In this document: positions 22,021 through 33,320 of the stretch, piece by piece | How the letters are laid out: every line of letters begins with the position of its first letter | Position numbering within the stretch: position 1 is the stretch's first letter | Program-made: the position numbers and the translations under genes | The notes under the pieces: generated by a model | What the model was told of the DNA's origin: nothing | The model's input: only the letters and a program-made list of their open reading frames with translations | The model's database searches: none | Assembly (NCBI GenBank): GCA_036417435.1 | Contig: CM070907.1 | Coordinates: 57,272,001 to 57,336,000, forward strand | DNA length: 64,000 nt | Origin: Inia geoffrensis | Taxonomy: Eukaryota > Chordata > Mammalia > Artiodactyla > Iniidae | Direction of reading: 5' to 3'

Positions 22021-22514
22021 TGTAACAGGGAAGAACAAATCTGACTCCATATTGGATACGTTTCTTTTGCTTTGAATCTTTGTATTCTATTGCTTTTACT
22101 ACAAGTTAAGAATGTTGCCTATAGCCTGAGATATACAGGAGTGTCCATTTTCAAGGCTCTGACCTTTAAAGGTATAACACTTTCCCCTTCATATAGAGAG
22201 AAAAAGTTGCAGAACAGAGAATAAAATTTGTCTTTTTGGAGGTTTACAGGACCATCATGACCTGACCTATGTGGACACCTGCGAAAACAAAGGATTCCAA
22301 GAGTTTGCAACGATCAATCACGCACCCTCTCCCCTTTTAGTATAAAAGAAGGCTGAATTCTAACTTGGGTAAGACGGTTTTCTGGGACACTAGTTCACCA
22401 TCCTCTCGCTCTCCTGGCTTTCCAAAGAAAGTCACTATTCCTTGCCCCAACAAATTGTCTCTCAATTTATTGGCCTGTTGTGTGGCGAGCAGTATGAGCT
22501 TGGACTTGGTAACA
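22021..22514 (+). mobile_element. Solo LTR of an endogenous retrovirus, class-I-like, 494 bp
   Basis: Begins tgtaacaggg and ends ttggtaaca, the TG...CA form of retroviral LTRs. It is flanked by an exact 4-bp duplication, tgac at 22017-22020 and 22515-22518, the size typical of gamma-like (class I) ERVs. A TATA box lies at 22341-22348. No gag, pol or env sequence is attached, so the provirus has recombined down to one LTR. The intact MIR on both sides confirms the boundaries. The family name cannot be given without a library search. Confidence 0.87.
22341..22348 (+). promoter_or_regulatory. TATA box of the solo LTR
   Basis: tataaaag lies about 320 bases into the LTR, where the U3 promoter normally sits. 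Present activity is unknown. Confidence 0.6.
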
Positions 22515-22665
22515 TGACAACGGGTGAGCATTTTAACCAGTGCACACCTTAGTCTCCTCAACTAAAATATGGTAATAGAAAGACAACCTTTCTCCTAGGG
22601 CTGTTGTGGGAATTATACAAAATGGCATTGTAAAGCTCTAAGTACACTTCCTGGCATATACCACC

Positions 22666-23394
22666 CCACTCCCGAGCCTCTGATTGGGAAAGAAGTTAAA
22701 TAACTTAAGTGATAAGTAATCGAAGTGTTATTTTTATACCAAAACAAAGACATGCTTTAGGTAGTAGATATCAAAATTTACATGACATTTAAAGATTTAT
22801 AAAGGAAACCTCAAAGAAATTTGAAGCTCCCGGCAGTTGCCTTGAGCTAAGCTTGCATATCTCTAGAGGGAGACAGTTTTGTCTATTGTAGAGATTTGGT
22901 GGAAAAATTCAAGTACAGATCAGGTCCAGTCTTCCAACCATTGAAAGAAGAGTCTAATCACCAGCCATAGATGCTGTTTACACATTTAGTTGCCCTTTTC
23001 CTAGGTGGAATGTCAAAATTATCTCTGTGAATAGTTATATAATCCCTTCCTTAACTCGCAGAATTATAGAGAACTCCAAGAGAGCTTTTTTTATGCCACA
23101 TGCACCTCACTCTACCGGCCACTTGCCATAATTGGTCCAGGACAGTTCTGGAAACAGGTTTTCTGCTCGGCAGGAGACACAGAGAAAACTGTTTCCACAG
23201 GTGGTGATAGTTCAAGTGCAAGGTGGCTCCTGGTAGAACTTCTTTAGGGACTAAAGGTAGGACTGGAGACAATGGAATTTGCAACATTCTGGGTGAACAT
23301 GTTGGATTTTCCATAGGATTTAGAACGAGATTTTGAGATGTTAAGGGGCAGGAGACCACCAGAGGACCTCTTGGTCACACAGTGTTGAACAGAC
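22666..23394. other. Unassigned
   Basis: No recognised repeat or coding signal. Confidence 0.4.
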
Positions 23395-23620
23395 TGGCCA
23401 AATGGGGAGGCTTGGGAATCTATGTCTGAGTTCGCATCTCAGATCTGGAAGCCTTGGCCAGTCACTCAATCTTCCTGAAACTCTGTAAGGTAGGCCTGAC
23501 GTTAGTAGTCACCTTGTCTGGTTGTGGTGAGGATGAAATAAGAAAAGCACGTAAAGCTCATGGCAGGGAGCTTGGCCCAGGATTAAGCCCTCAACAAAAG
23601 GTAGCTTACACCTCCCGTCA
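23395..23620 (+). mobile_element. MIR SINE
   Basis: ccttggccagtcactcaatc (23453-23472) and ggttgtggtgaggatgaaat (23520-23539) in plus order, ending near caacaaaag. Confidence 0.75.
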
Positions 23621-24584
23621 CTACGGCTACCACAACTAAACTGAACAATCATACGTGGCTGACTGTGATCTTCCACATCTGTAACACACTGTCTATGCTT
23701 CTTTCATGATTCGTGTTGCTTTCTCCCTTGAATTAGCAGGATTTGTGTCCCTGTCATAGCTCCTGTAAGTCACCTTGAGCCCAGTGACCTCAATTTACGG
23801 CTGTGTCCTTCCAGCATTCAGCTCAGGGCCATGTCTTGGTTCAGATCCCCAGATAAACCCCTTTTGCTGCCTATCTCCCCGCCCCCACCAAAAACACAGA
23901 ACACTTTGCAGTGATGCTTTCTTTCTCTGTCACTAGCTGTTCTCTGACTTAGCTGGAGCCTATAGACGTAATATCTGATGCTGATGCAACAAATTATATT
24001 GCAGTCATTTGAACGTAGGAAAAATACATGTTGAAATGTTAGTGAGGAATTGATTTTAGCTCTATGTTTTCATGGAGTTGGGTTTACTTGCATCTGGGAC
24101 ATTCAGTCCTGATGCCTGAACGCTTTTACAAAGATGAAAACCACCCCTAGGCCTCCCATGAATAGATAGGGTGTTATGGCCACCTTTCTGAGGCTGCTTG
24201 AGCTGTAAGATGTGCACTAGATCTGGCTGTTGCCTCAGAGTCAGCCCCCAGAAGCTTCCTTCCTGCTGACAGTGTATTGGGGACGAGCACACTGCCGGGA
24301 CATCTCCACAGCCCCTTCACTATTGCAAGAGTGAGCAGTATGTGTCTTGAAGTGTAAAAAGCGAGATCCTTGACTCTCTTTTCTGGCCAGAGAGCCTCTT
24401 TTTTTTCCTTCTTGGGGCCTGGGGAAGACAAGAGGGGTTTTAATCCTATGTTCTTTGTGTAAAGCCCTTTATTCAGAGGGAAAAAAAGTCTGCATCTCAA
24501 CTTTTCTCTGGAACTAGAAAGTCAGTCTCTGATGGGACAGATACAGGTTGGCATTTAGTACTCAGTGATGTGTTTGATGACCTG
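23621..24584. other. Unassigned, weak L2 trace at 23660-23840
   Basis: C/T-rich text such as gctttctcccttgaattagc is loosely L2-like. The rest is unrecognised. Confidence 0.35.
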
Positions 24585-24820
24585 GTAATCGTGGAAAGGA
24601 CATGAATTTTAGAATTAGGCAGATCAAGATTTGGATTCCTGCTCTGCCACTGACTAGTTTAGGCAAATCACTTCCTAAGCTTCACTTGCAAAATAGGGAA
24701 GATACCATCCACCTCTCAGGATTGAGAGAATTGAATGAAATCACATATTAAAATCACCTAGCAGTGCTTGCTTGCCCCCAAGTGAGTGCTAAACGAGAGT
24801 TAATCTCTTTTGTTCCTCTT
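24585..24820 (+). mobile_element. MIR SINE, near full length
   Basis: gattcctgctctgccactga (24634-24653), cttgcaaaatagggaagata and a 3' part through 24800 in correct order. Confidence 0.85.
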
Positions 24821-24879
24821 TTCCTTTGTGGAAAGGAAATAATTAATGTGGAGACTGCATTGGATGCCCGGGTAAGGGA

Positions 24880-24990
24880 ATTCTGATGCGGGCTCCGCCA
24901 CAACTCCTGGTGCACCAGGGGATGTAGTACCTTACCTTTCTAGACGTCAGTGTTCTCATTTTTAAAACAGGTATTAGGGAATTTGTCCGT
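24880..24990 (+). mobile_element. MIR fragment
   Basis: ctccgccacaactcctgg followed by cagtgttctcatttttaaaa (24949-24968). Confidence 0.6.
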
Positions 24991-25455
24991 CTAGCGTTAG
25001 CATCCTCGATTTGACATAGAACTTCTTTAAGGACAAACTAGCAGTCTGCTAAGAAGATCTCACTTCTCCGCTACTCCACGGCCACTTGCTCTTCCCTCTG
25101 CTACACCAGCCAGATCGCAGGTGTCCAAGTCAGTTTTCCCTTTTGCTGTGTATCCTTAACGAATCCAAGTCAATTCAGTAATCTGCTGCCTGGTTATCTC
25201 CACAGTTCAAATAATTCTTTTCTAAATGATGAAACTGGGTCTTCTGTCCTATGCAGAACAGAATTTTGATTTTACCCAATTTCTAGCACAGAATCTTCTA
25301 TTAATCTCTAGTTAACTATGAACTCATTCCCTCAAATCAGAGACATGTAGCACCCTCTTGCTTTGCACCTTCTATGTGGACAGCATCTATACCAAGAAGT
25401 AGAATGTTTTGACAAGAACACAGGGTTTGTTTTCCAAAGCTGATCCAAAATGTTC
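24991..25455. other. Unassigned
   Basis: No recognised element. Slight C/T richness near 25060-25110. Confidence 0.4.
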
Positions 25456-25640
25456 ACTTTCATGATTTGTTAGCCCTGGGACAGTGGGCAAGTCACCACC
25501 TCCTGAAACCTCTGTGTCCTCATCAGGAAGATGGGGACATAGGAAGATAACACCTTTCAGATCCATCTCTTAAGGCTACTCAGAAGATTAGAGTAACACC
25601 ATATACGTAAATGGGGCTTTATGAGCTATTTTTATATGTG
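25456..25640 (+). mobile_element. MIR fragment
   Basis: acagtgggcaagtcaccacc (25481-25500) then ctgtgtcctcatcaggaaga (25511-25530). Confidence 0.7.
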
Positions 25641-25644
25641 TGAA

Positions 25645-25775
25645 GTCTCTTTACCCTTCTGAATCTCAGCTTCCTCATCTGGAAAAGGGGTTGGTTAAGT
25701 CATCCTCAGTGAAGATGCTTAATGTAGTAGTTGGCACAGACGGGCACTCAGAGAATGGCAGCTTTTAATAATCAG
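25645..25775 (+). mobile_element. MIR fragment
   Basis: tgaatctcagcttcctcatc (25660-25679), then agttggcacagacgggcact at 25730-25749. Confidence 0.7.
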
Positions 25776-26801
25776 TGCTGAATCTCATGATAACCCTTGA
25801 CAATTGAAATAAGATTGTAATTCCATTTTACATATAAGGAAAGAAAAGTGCTGTGTAAAAGTTATTATAATAGTACTCATCACTACAATGAGTATTTTTA
25901 ATGTTTGGGAGCCAACCAGAGCTAGTTTATACACATTTTCTGTTCCTCTTCTTTGATATCAGTACCATGGGACTCAAAGCATGAAGCATGCTTATTAGCA
26001 ATTGACAGTTTACTGAAATCAAAGAGGAATCGGCAGAGAACTCACTTCTAAGAGATGCTGTCAGCACCCACCATGGAGGATCCCTTTTACTGAGTGTGTG
26101 CTGCCCTTAGGGACTCCCGGCTGCTGTGGAGCCCAATCCTTGTCAGTGTGGTTTTTGCTGCTTCCTCCATAAAAAGTAATATGTGACAAGCCTTCCGGGG
26201 GCAGGAAATAGTTTTGCACTAATGAGTTTGTGCTTCACTGATGCTTTTGCATTAAAATCATGTTACTTGTGCCCCCCTGATTATCGTCTCCAAATCAATT
26301 TATTAATTAACTCATTTTGGGAAATCGCAGTTTAGCCAGTGCTCTCCAGCTCATTAGCATGTTACCAGGACAGAGCAGGTAGGTGTCATTGAAATCCCTC
26401 CTTACATGTTTAGCTCATCAGGGCACAGAGTCTTCTTCAACCCTGTGGGTTTGCTCATTCACTAATTCATTGGATAAAGAATTATTGAAAGGGTCCCATG
26501 TGCCTGACCATGCTTGGTTTGGGGAGAAAAGCTGCAAGGCACAGCCTCTGCCTCAAGGCCATCAGAAGGTTGGGGGAGTAAGACTTGTGATTGGACACAA
26601 GAGCCAGGGGCCTGTTTAGGGTCCTGCAAGCTTAGACGACCCTTAAACCAGGCGCTGTCTAAGGAGCAGGCATCGCCTTTCAAAGTCACTCCTGATTCAA
26701 TGGGAAATGGCTAAGTGAGTTTCTGTAGGGAGCTCTGAGATTATACAGCCCAATCTCCATCTTTATAATAATGAAAATATTAGTAACAGTAAGAGATAAC
26801 A
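25776..26801. other. Single-copy-like stretch with an AT-rich candidate conserved element
   Basis: No repeat is recognised. 26190-26370 is AT-rich with several TAAT cores (for example caatttattaattaactcat at 26295-26314), the kind of text found in homeodomain-bound enhancers. That function is inference only. Confidence 0.35.
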
Positions 26802-27134
26802 GGACTTCCCTGGTGGCACAGTAGTTGAGAATCGCCTGCCAATGCAGGGGACACGGGTTCGAGCCCTGGTCCGGGAAGATCCCACACGCCACAGAGCAAC
26901 TAAGCCCGTGCACCACAGCTACTGAGCTTGCGCTCTAGAGCCCGCGAGCCACAACTACTGAAGCCCGCGTGCTTACAGCCGGTGCTCTGCAACAAGGGAA
27001 GCCACCGCAGTGAGAAGCCCGCGAACCTCAACGAAGAGTAGCCTCCGCTCGCCGCAACTAGAGAAAGCCCACGCACAGCGACAGAGGCCCAGCACAGCCA
27101 AAAATAAATAAGTAAAATAAATGTATATAAAAAA
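26802..27134 (+). mobile_element. Older, longer CHR-type SINE (about 333 bp)
   Basis: Head ggacttccctggtggcacag with a good Pol III B box (gggttcgagccc near 26846). It carries about 120 extra bases before the tail compared with the 210-bp copies, ending in cagcacagccaaaaataaat and an A-rich tail. The flanks repeat aagagataaca (26791) and aaggagataaca (27132) with one change. This form is shared more widely among even-toothed ungulates and whales and predates the short copies. Confidence 0.93.
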
Positions 27135-27144
27135 GGAGATAACA

Positions 27145-27460
27145 TTAATGGATTGATTACTGTGTACGAGGCACCGTCCTAAGCGTTTTCTATGCAATCG
27201 CTCAATGATAATGACTTAATAACTCATCTAATCAATGATAACAATTGAGTTAGAAATGCATCTAGTCTTCACTAGAATCCTATAAGGTAGGCACTAATAG
27301 TCTCTCCGTTTACAGATGAGGAAACTGAGGCAGGTTACACAGGCTTGAACCCAGGCAGTCCGGCTCCAGACTCACATAAGGAAATGAGAACCAGTACAGG
27401 AGGTAACTGGCCCCAGGTCACCTAGTGAATAGTGAGAACAGAACTTGGGCCTCCCCTGTG
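27145..27460 (-). mobile_element. MIR SINE with extra AT-rich insertion
   Basis: gattactgtgtacgaggcac (27153-27172) to tccgtttacagatgaggaaa (27306-27325) and the cagtccggctccagactcac end. The middle is about 60 bp longer than expected, with repeated aatgataa text at 27203-27245. Confidence 0.85.
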
Positions 27461-27734
27461 GCCAAACTGACATTCTTTGCCCTGTTATTTGCCCTGCTGT
27501 TTGCTTCCAGAAATTCCAACCTCTGGATCAGGCCACTGTCTCCTGAAGGTTCCCTGTAAGATATAACACAGGCTGTGTGTGTCTTGAGGTTAGGGTCCAG
27601 GTCTCAATTTGACTCTCTATCTCTAGCGTCTGGCATATAATACTCACACAATTGATATTCATGGATTGGTTCTATGGATGTGTAAATATTTAGGATTTAG
27701 TCATCCGGTGATACAAAGATCTGATCGTAGAGAA

Positions 27735-27875
27735 GCTGCAACCTTCCAGCTGCGTTAAGTGTGAATTCTCTCTAAGCCTCAGTTTTCTCATCTGCAAAAT
27801 AAACCTGAAAATAACTTCCAAGGGGCGTCGTGAGGTTAAATGAAATGAAAGTGAAAGTGTCTCATGACAGGTGCA
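27735..27875 (+). mobile_element. MIR fragment
   Basis: gcctcagttttctcatctgc (27776-27795), then the gcgtcgtgaggttaaatgaa part. Confidence 0.75.
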
Positions 27876-27989
27876 TCAGAGACTTCAGTCTCCAGAGGCA
27901 GAGCCGTGACTGCTGCATATCCTGTGGTCCCAGCAAGGAGCCACTCCATAATGGTCAGTCGGTGTTGAAAGAGTGCACAGAGCTGAGCA

Positions 27990-28279
27990 TTTCCTTTCAT
28001 TTCTGGTGTCCCTGCTCTGGGTCCCAGAGTTTCACACTCTGTTTCAATTCTCCTTCTCCACCACCTCCTCTCACCATATACACAATCATCTTACACTTCC
28101 CCTTCTTCTCTGTTTCTCCCAGTCCTGCTAATAATTCATATTTCACACCCATTTCCTCCATAAAACCCCTGCCTCTACTTAGAATTTCTTCTCTCTTTTT
28201 CAGGCATTTGTCTTTTTGAGGGCAGGACCTCTGTCATTCGTCACTTTATTCTCAATGGCTCGTACATTACTTGGAACCA
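27990..28279 (+). mobile_element. L2 LINE 3' fragment
   Basis: C/T-rich run, then gagggcaggacctctgtcat (28218-28237) and ggctcgtacattacttgg, the L2 3' order. Confidence 0.6.
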
Positions 28280-28325
28280 AATAATGATAATAACAATGAT
28301 GATAATGATAATAATAATAATATGA
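28280..28325 (+). repeat. (ATA/ATG)n trinucleotide microsatellite
   Basis: Imperfect aat/gat units ending in a pure ataataataataat run. Confidence 0.85.
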
Positions 28326-28505
28326 TCATAGTAGCTGTCATTTATTGAGCACTCACTCAAGACACTGTGCAAAGCATTTTACATGATTCATTTCATTTAC
28401 AGCCACGAGTTGGTGAATTACCGTTCCCATTTTACAGAGGGTAAACGTTAATGAATTAGTAGGACTCAGACCTCAAAAGTCATTAATAGTCACCCAGCTA
28501 AATAC
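28326..28505 (-). mobile_element. MIR SINE
   Basis: catttattgagcactcactc (28339-28358), then cgttcccattttacagaggg (28422-28441). Confidence 0.85.
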
Positions 28506-29389
28506 TAACTGGACTAAATTGGAGGGGAGGGGGAAGGATGAAACAGATTGAACTCTTCCTTCTGCTCTCTCCGTCTGTGTGTATATGTTTTCTTTCTTTT
28601 TTTCGCCTTGAGCATCAACAAAAAAGAATCCTAGTTCCTAGAGCTCCCAGGCAGGCAGGCGCATTAAAATGAGCCAAGCCCAAGGAGGCGCCATGATACC
28701 CATCAGGCCTCTGGGGGCTGATGAAATGAGGATTTTTCTGTGAAGCTCCCGTTTCCCTTCTTGGAGAAATTTGTGACTCAGCAGCATCCCCTCTTCCCTC
28801 AGATGCAGGTGGTACCTGGACTCCGATCCCGTCCCCCACAGCAATCATGGAAACCCAGTTGAGTTGTAAATTAATATGCAGTTAAGATCTTGGCAAGTGC
28901 TCCGAGGAAACCCAAAAAGGGCTTACTTGTGTGACTCCTTCCCTTGTGCTCATCCCCAGACAAATGGGACGAAACACTTCTAGTGAGCTCTGGCCTCAGA
29001 CAGCACAGGGGAGGGTGTTGTGACCTCTGGGGGTGAACGGTGCTACCATCTGAGGTGTAGTGATGGGAATTCAACCTGACAAGTATTTGCTAAGCTTCAG
29101 GCGAAATTCACACCTTTAAGGAACTCACAACTAGAGGAAGAGATAGGAAAAAAAACAATACAATACAAAACAACAAACTGGACTGCAACTAAAATCAAAT
29201 GTCCTAAGTCTTCCCAAGTAGGATTCTTTGGAACCCTGTCAAAGGCTGGGGGTTCAGCCTATGTGGGAGAAGGTGGAGAAAGGCGGCCCAGCATTAGTGC
29301 CCCACAGTGTCAGCTTGAGCTGTGCGGTGTACATGTCAAGGTCAAGACCCAGGACTGAGATTATAGGGAGGCATCTTTAGACTCCACCC
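28506..29389. other. Unassigned
   Basis: 29080-29250 resembles an old purine-rich mammalian repeat. 28615-28860 is single-copy-like. No gene. Confidence 0.35.
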
Positions 29390-30570
29390 CAATAATCAGT
29401 ATTCTCATGAATCTCCTACTTCCCACCATACACAACAATAATGTCCAGATGCGTTAACGATTTAAATGAAAAAAGGAAGGAAATTAGCAGAGTATTTGTA
29501 TAACCTTGGAGTTAGGGGAACCTTCCTCAACAAGACAGGAAATTTAGAAGCCTAAAGGAAAAAATAAGTATATTTGAATATATAAGCAGTGCAAATGTGT
29601 GCACGTCAAGACACCATAAACAAAGGCCAAACCCTGCACGACGCTTCCAACCCCCAAACCCCAAACGACAGTCTGCGAAAATATTTGCAAAGCATATGAA
29701 ATAAGGATATAGGGTCCTAGGTTAATGCGCCTGTAGACAAAGTGCCTTTACAAGTTGATAGAAGAAAGCCAGGCAACTTAATTTTTTTAAATGGGCACAA
29801 ATTATACACAGCAATTAATGGGAGAGAACATCTAAATGGCCAATAAGCATGTGAAAGATGCTCAATCTGGCTAGTAGCCAGAAAAATGGAAATTAAAGCC
29901 ACAGTGAGATGCCACTTTTCACCATCTAGATTGGCAAACACCACAGATGGCAAAAATACCTATTTACACAGAGGATGTGGGGCAGCAGCAGGTCTCATGC
30001 ATGGCTGGTGGGAGTATGATTTAGTGATGGTTTTGGACAGTTACCTGACAATATCTTTTAAAATTAATATCACACAAACCATTTGACCCCAGATTTAGAA
30101 ATCCACCCTACACCTAAAAATATTGGTATGTAAGGATTTACTTTTAACAGATCTTTTTTTTTTGCAGCAAACAACATAAAACATTACCAAACAGACCCGG
30201 AAACAATATGGATGCCTATTAATGTGAAAATTGTGAATAAATAGTAGTACATTTATACTATGGAATATTACACAGTTATGCTCTACGAGTTCATTGTGTA
30301 TCTTTGTATAAATTTTGACTTGGGGCACTCTCACATGGTACTGATAAATGAGAAAAGCAAGCGTAATGTATATGTTATAATTTTGAGGGTAAAAACAAAT
30401 GACAACAACACTATTTGTACACATACGTATATTTTTATGGCTATGAAGAAAGGTGTGGAAAAGGGAGTGGAGTGGGCGATGAATATTAGATTTTCACTTT
30501 TTCATCGTTAGTTGGAATGCACATAACTTGCTTTCATAATTTAAAAAAACATGAAATAATGGGAATACAG
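29390..30570 (+). mobile_element. Ancient L1, ORF2 end and 3' UTR, no surviving frame
   Basis: Recognisable L1 ORF2 landmarks in plus order: aaaatatttgcaaagcatat (29677-29696), gaaattaaagccacagtgag (29890-29909), ctggtgggagtatgatttag (30004-30023), gaccccagatttagaaatcc and atggaatattacacagttat. All reading frames are broken. Much older than the L1 at 1-2195. Confidence 0.85.
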
Positions 30571-31264
30571 AATGAGAACGAATGAATAAATTATAATAGT
30601 TAGCAAGCAGACCCAGGGGATGGGCTGGCCACTCAGGAAGACAGTTGGAAGAGACGGGTGGACTGCAAGTCAGGATTCCCGCTCTGGTTGGGGGATTTAG
30701 TTGAAGACACCTGAATGCCCCTCTAGCTCGAAGAAACCTTGGTTAGGTTAGAGGCAAACCAGGACAGTGTAAGGGCACAGCAAAGCGATGAAGGGGAGAC
30801 TTCTGAAGCGGAAGTGGCTCAGGCAGAGGCCATGCCACAATGGGGGCACGAGGGTGAGGCTCCAGGCTCCCATCTTTGATGAGCAGGTGGTGACTGGGGC
30901 CTGTAAGGGAGCAGCTTTGGACTGTCTGTAAGAGCCCTTGGATGGCAGGAATTGTAGCGGGGAGGAGTATAACCCACTGAGTCCGCAAGCTCTGGGCTGA
31001 AAGGTCGGTGAGAGATGGTAGCCAGGCGGAGGGAAGGTTTAAGCTTGGACACACCTGAGCTCATTCACAGAAAGGGTGCCGATGTGAGCAGGTAATCTAC
31101 TCATTGAGGTGTGCTAAGAGGCTGGGGGTGGGGTACTGTGCACCAGTAAGACAGTGTCCGAGTCTGGCTTGGGGGCAGAGCACTTGATCTCTGAAACAAG
31201 ACAGCAGGAAAGGGAAGAAAGGAAGGACTTTGTGTTGGATGGTTATCATCTCTGGAGACAGGCA
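30571..31264. other. Unassigned
   Basis: Minus-strand frames at 30743-31064 have no recognisable product. No repeat named. Confidence 0.4.
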
Positions 31265-31440
31265 GATAGTGATTCACAATCCAGGGGACTAGCTCTGTGG
31301 TCCTGTCTGTCTAAGCCTTAGTTACACTTATTAAATGGAGACACTTAATGCCCACTCCTCAGGCTTGTTGTAGATATTCGGAAAAAATGCACGTCATGAC
31401 TGGCCCATAGTTGGCACTGGATACGTGACAACTGCTCCTA
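31265..31440 (+). mobile_element. MIR fragment
   Basis: ctaagccttagttacactta (31311-31330), then ctcctcaggcttgttgtaga and catagttggcactgg. Confidence 0.7.
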
Positions 31441-31454
31441 CTGCATAAGAGGCA

Positions 31455-31912
31455 GCATAGCATGGAGGGGAGGAGGCGGAACTGGGAGTCAGACGGACAG
31501 GGGCCAGGATCCAGGCTTGGATGCTTGCTAGCTGGTGACCCTGCAGATGCTAAGGGAGGCTGGTCTCCTTATCTGTGATGGGAGCTCTGCATGTCACGCT
31601 GTTGTGAGGTTCAGAGAGAATGTTTGGCGAGTAACACGCCTGGAACAAAGAAGGTGCTTAGGGCTTCCCTGGTGGCGCAGTGGTTGAGAGTCCGCCTGCC
31701 GATGCAGGGGACACGGGTTCGTGCCCCGGTCTGGGAAGATCCCACATGCCGCGGAGCGGCTGGGTCCATGAGCCATGGCCGCTGAGCCTGCGCGTCCGGA
31801 GCCTGTGCTCCGCAATGGGAGAGGCCACAGCAGTGAGAGGCCCGCGTACCGCAAAAAAAAAAAAAAAAAAAAAAAAGGTGCTTAACACACAGACGCTGTT
31901 ATTGTTTGTTTT
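31455..31912 (+). mobile_element. MIR SINE split by a CHR SINE
   Basis: Begins gcatagcatggaggggagga (31453-31472) and runs to the aacaaagaaggtgctta boundary. After the SINE it resumes with acacacagacgctgttattg. Confidence 0.8.
31661..31874 (+). mobile_element. CHR SINE, full length, perfect target duplication
   Basis: Head gggcttccctggtggcgcag. Ends gcgtaccgc plus a 20-plus A tail. Exact flanking repeat aaggtgctta (31651-31660 and 31875-31884). Inserted in the 3' part of a MIR. Confidence 0.98.
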
Positions 31913-32186
31913 TCTCATCATCCGTCTCATGGCAGGTGAGGTCATGGGGTGACGGTCTTTGCAGCCCATTAGGAACACTCTGAGAAGTTCACAAACAGTT
32001 TTCCCAGTGGCAGAGAGGCCCTGCTCTGTGAACATGATGTGCTCTAGCTGGTCTCAGCTTCCTGGACGTGGGAGTGGGCAAGGAGACAGAAGACGGGGGA
32101 CCGAGAGGAGTAAGGAGAGGGTGAGGCTGGCTGCCCCCTTTGATCACCACCCCCTACTCTTTCTTGTAACTACACTTCTTTGTGAG

Positions 32187-32921
32187 TTTTTCTCTTTTAT
32201 TTATTTAATTTATTTTAACATCTTAGTTGGAGTATAATTGCTTTACAATGGTGTGTTAGTTTCTGCTTTATAACAAAGTGAATCAGCTATACATATACAT
32301 ATATCCCCTAATCTCCTCCCTCTTCCATCTCCCTCCCTCCCACCCTCCTTATCCCACCCCTCTAGGTGGTCACAAAGCAGCGAGCTGATCTCCCTGTGCT
32401 ATGCGGCTGCTTCCCACTAGCTATCTATTTTATGTTTGGTAGTATCTATAAGTCCATGCCACTCTCTCACTTCGTCCGAGCTTAACCTTCCCCCTTCCCG
32501 TGTCCTCAAGTCCATTCTCTATGTCTGCGTCTTTATTCCTGTCCTGTCCCTAGGTTCAGAACCTTTTTTTTTTTTTTAGAGTCCATATATATGTGTTAAC
32601 ATACAGAATTTATTTTTCTCTTTCTGACTTACTTCACTCTGTATGACAGTCTCTAGGTCCATCCACCTCGCTGCAAATAACTGAATTTTGTTTCTTTTTA
32701 TGGTTGAGTACTATTGCATTGTATATATGTGCCACATCTTCCTTATCCATTCATCTGTCGATGGACACTTAGGTTGCTTCCATGTCCTGGCTATTGTAAA
32801 TGGAGCTGCAATGAACATTGTGGTACATGGCTCTTTTTGAATTATGGTTTTCTCAGGGTATACGCCCAGTAGTGGGATTGCTGGGTGGTATGGTAGCTCT
32901 ATTTTTAGTTTTTTAACGAAC
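32187..32921 (-). mobile_element. 5'-truncated L1, 735 bp
   Basis: Minus-strand L1 tail: 3' UTR at 32200-32570 and the ORF2 C-terminus at about 32640-32911. The flanks share ctttgtgag (32178-32186 and 32922-32930), the target duplication. The ORF2 remnant has a TAG at 32711-32713 (minus) inside the conserved YTME-type region. A C-rich plus-strand tract at 32330-32360 is the complement of the L1 3' UTR G tract. Truncation is the common outcome of incomplete reverse transcription. Confidence 0.95.
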
Positions 32922-32974
32922 CTTTGTGAGCATTTTTGATGTGTAAAGATTTCTTTGCGTCTGCGTGGTATCAT

Positions 32975-33185
32975 ATGGAACGAGCAGGAGACAGGGGTCC
33001 AGGTGGACCTGCAATTTGCTCAGTTGATCGCTTGCTTGCTGGATGGTAATGAGCAAGGGGTTTTACGAGCTTCAGACTCCTGTCTGTAAGATGTCTAATG
33101 ATTCGCACTTCGAGATTACATAAGCGTGAGCTGATACCGAGCCGGGCGCAGAGTAGATGTTCAGTAACTATAAAGTTTGTTTCTC
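32975..33185 (+). mobile_element. MIR SINE, diverged
   Basis: gggtccaggtggacctgcaa then agactcctgtctgtaagatg (33075-33094) and gagccgggcgcagagtagat (33139-33158). Confidence 0.65.
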
Positions 33186-33189
33186 TTGG

Positions 33190-33320
33190 CTGCCAATGAG
33201 GGCCATTGTCTCATTCATCTCTGATGCTTCACAGCCAAGCATGAGTCCTGACCCAAAGAAGGTACTTACACAACAATTCACAAGTCAATGAATCAATGAG
33301 TGAGCAAATGAACTACTGAA
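33190..33320 (+). mobile_element. L2 LINE 3' end
   Basis: tgatgcttcacagccaagca (33222-33241) and the terminal aatgaatcaatgagtgag. Confidence 0.5.

Larger units (their letters stand above)
21945..22665 (+). mobile_element. MIR SINE split by a solo LTR
   Basis: The 5' block ends ctagttgtgtgac (22008-22020) and the 3' block resumes after 22518 with accttagtctcctcaactaa (22546-22565) and gggctgttgtgggaattata. Together they make one continuous MIR. Confidence 0.85.

Noticed and set aside
28285..28330. Possible regularly spaced repeat array
   Set aside because: It is an imperfect trinucleotide microsatellite without spacers.
31658..32035. Open frames on both strands with repeated peptide text shared with frames near 13.1, 21.7, 34.2, 37.4 and 45.1 kb
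   Set aside because: The shared peptides are translations of the same SINE, not a gene family.
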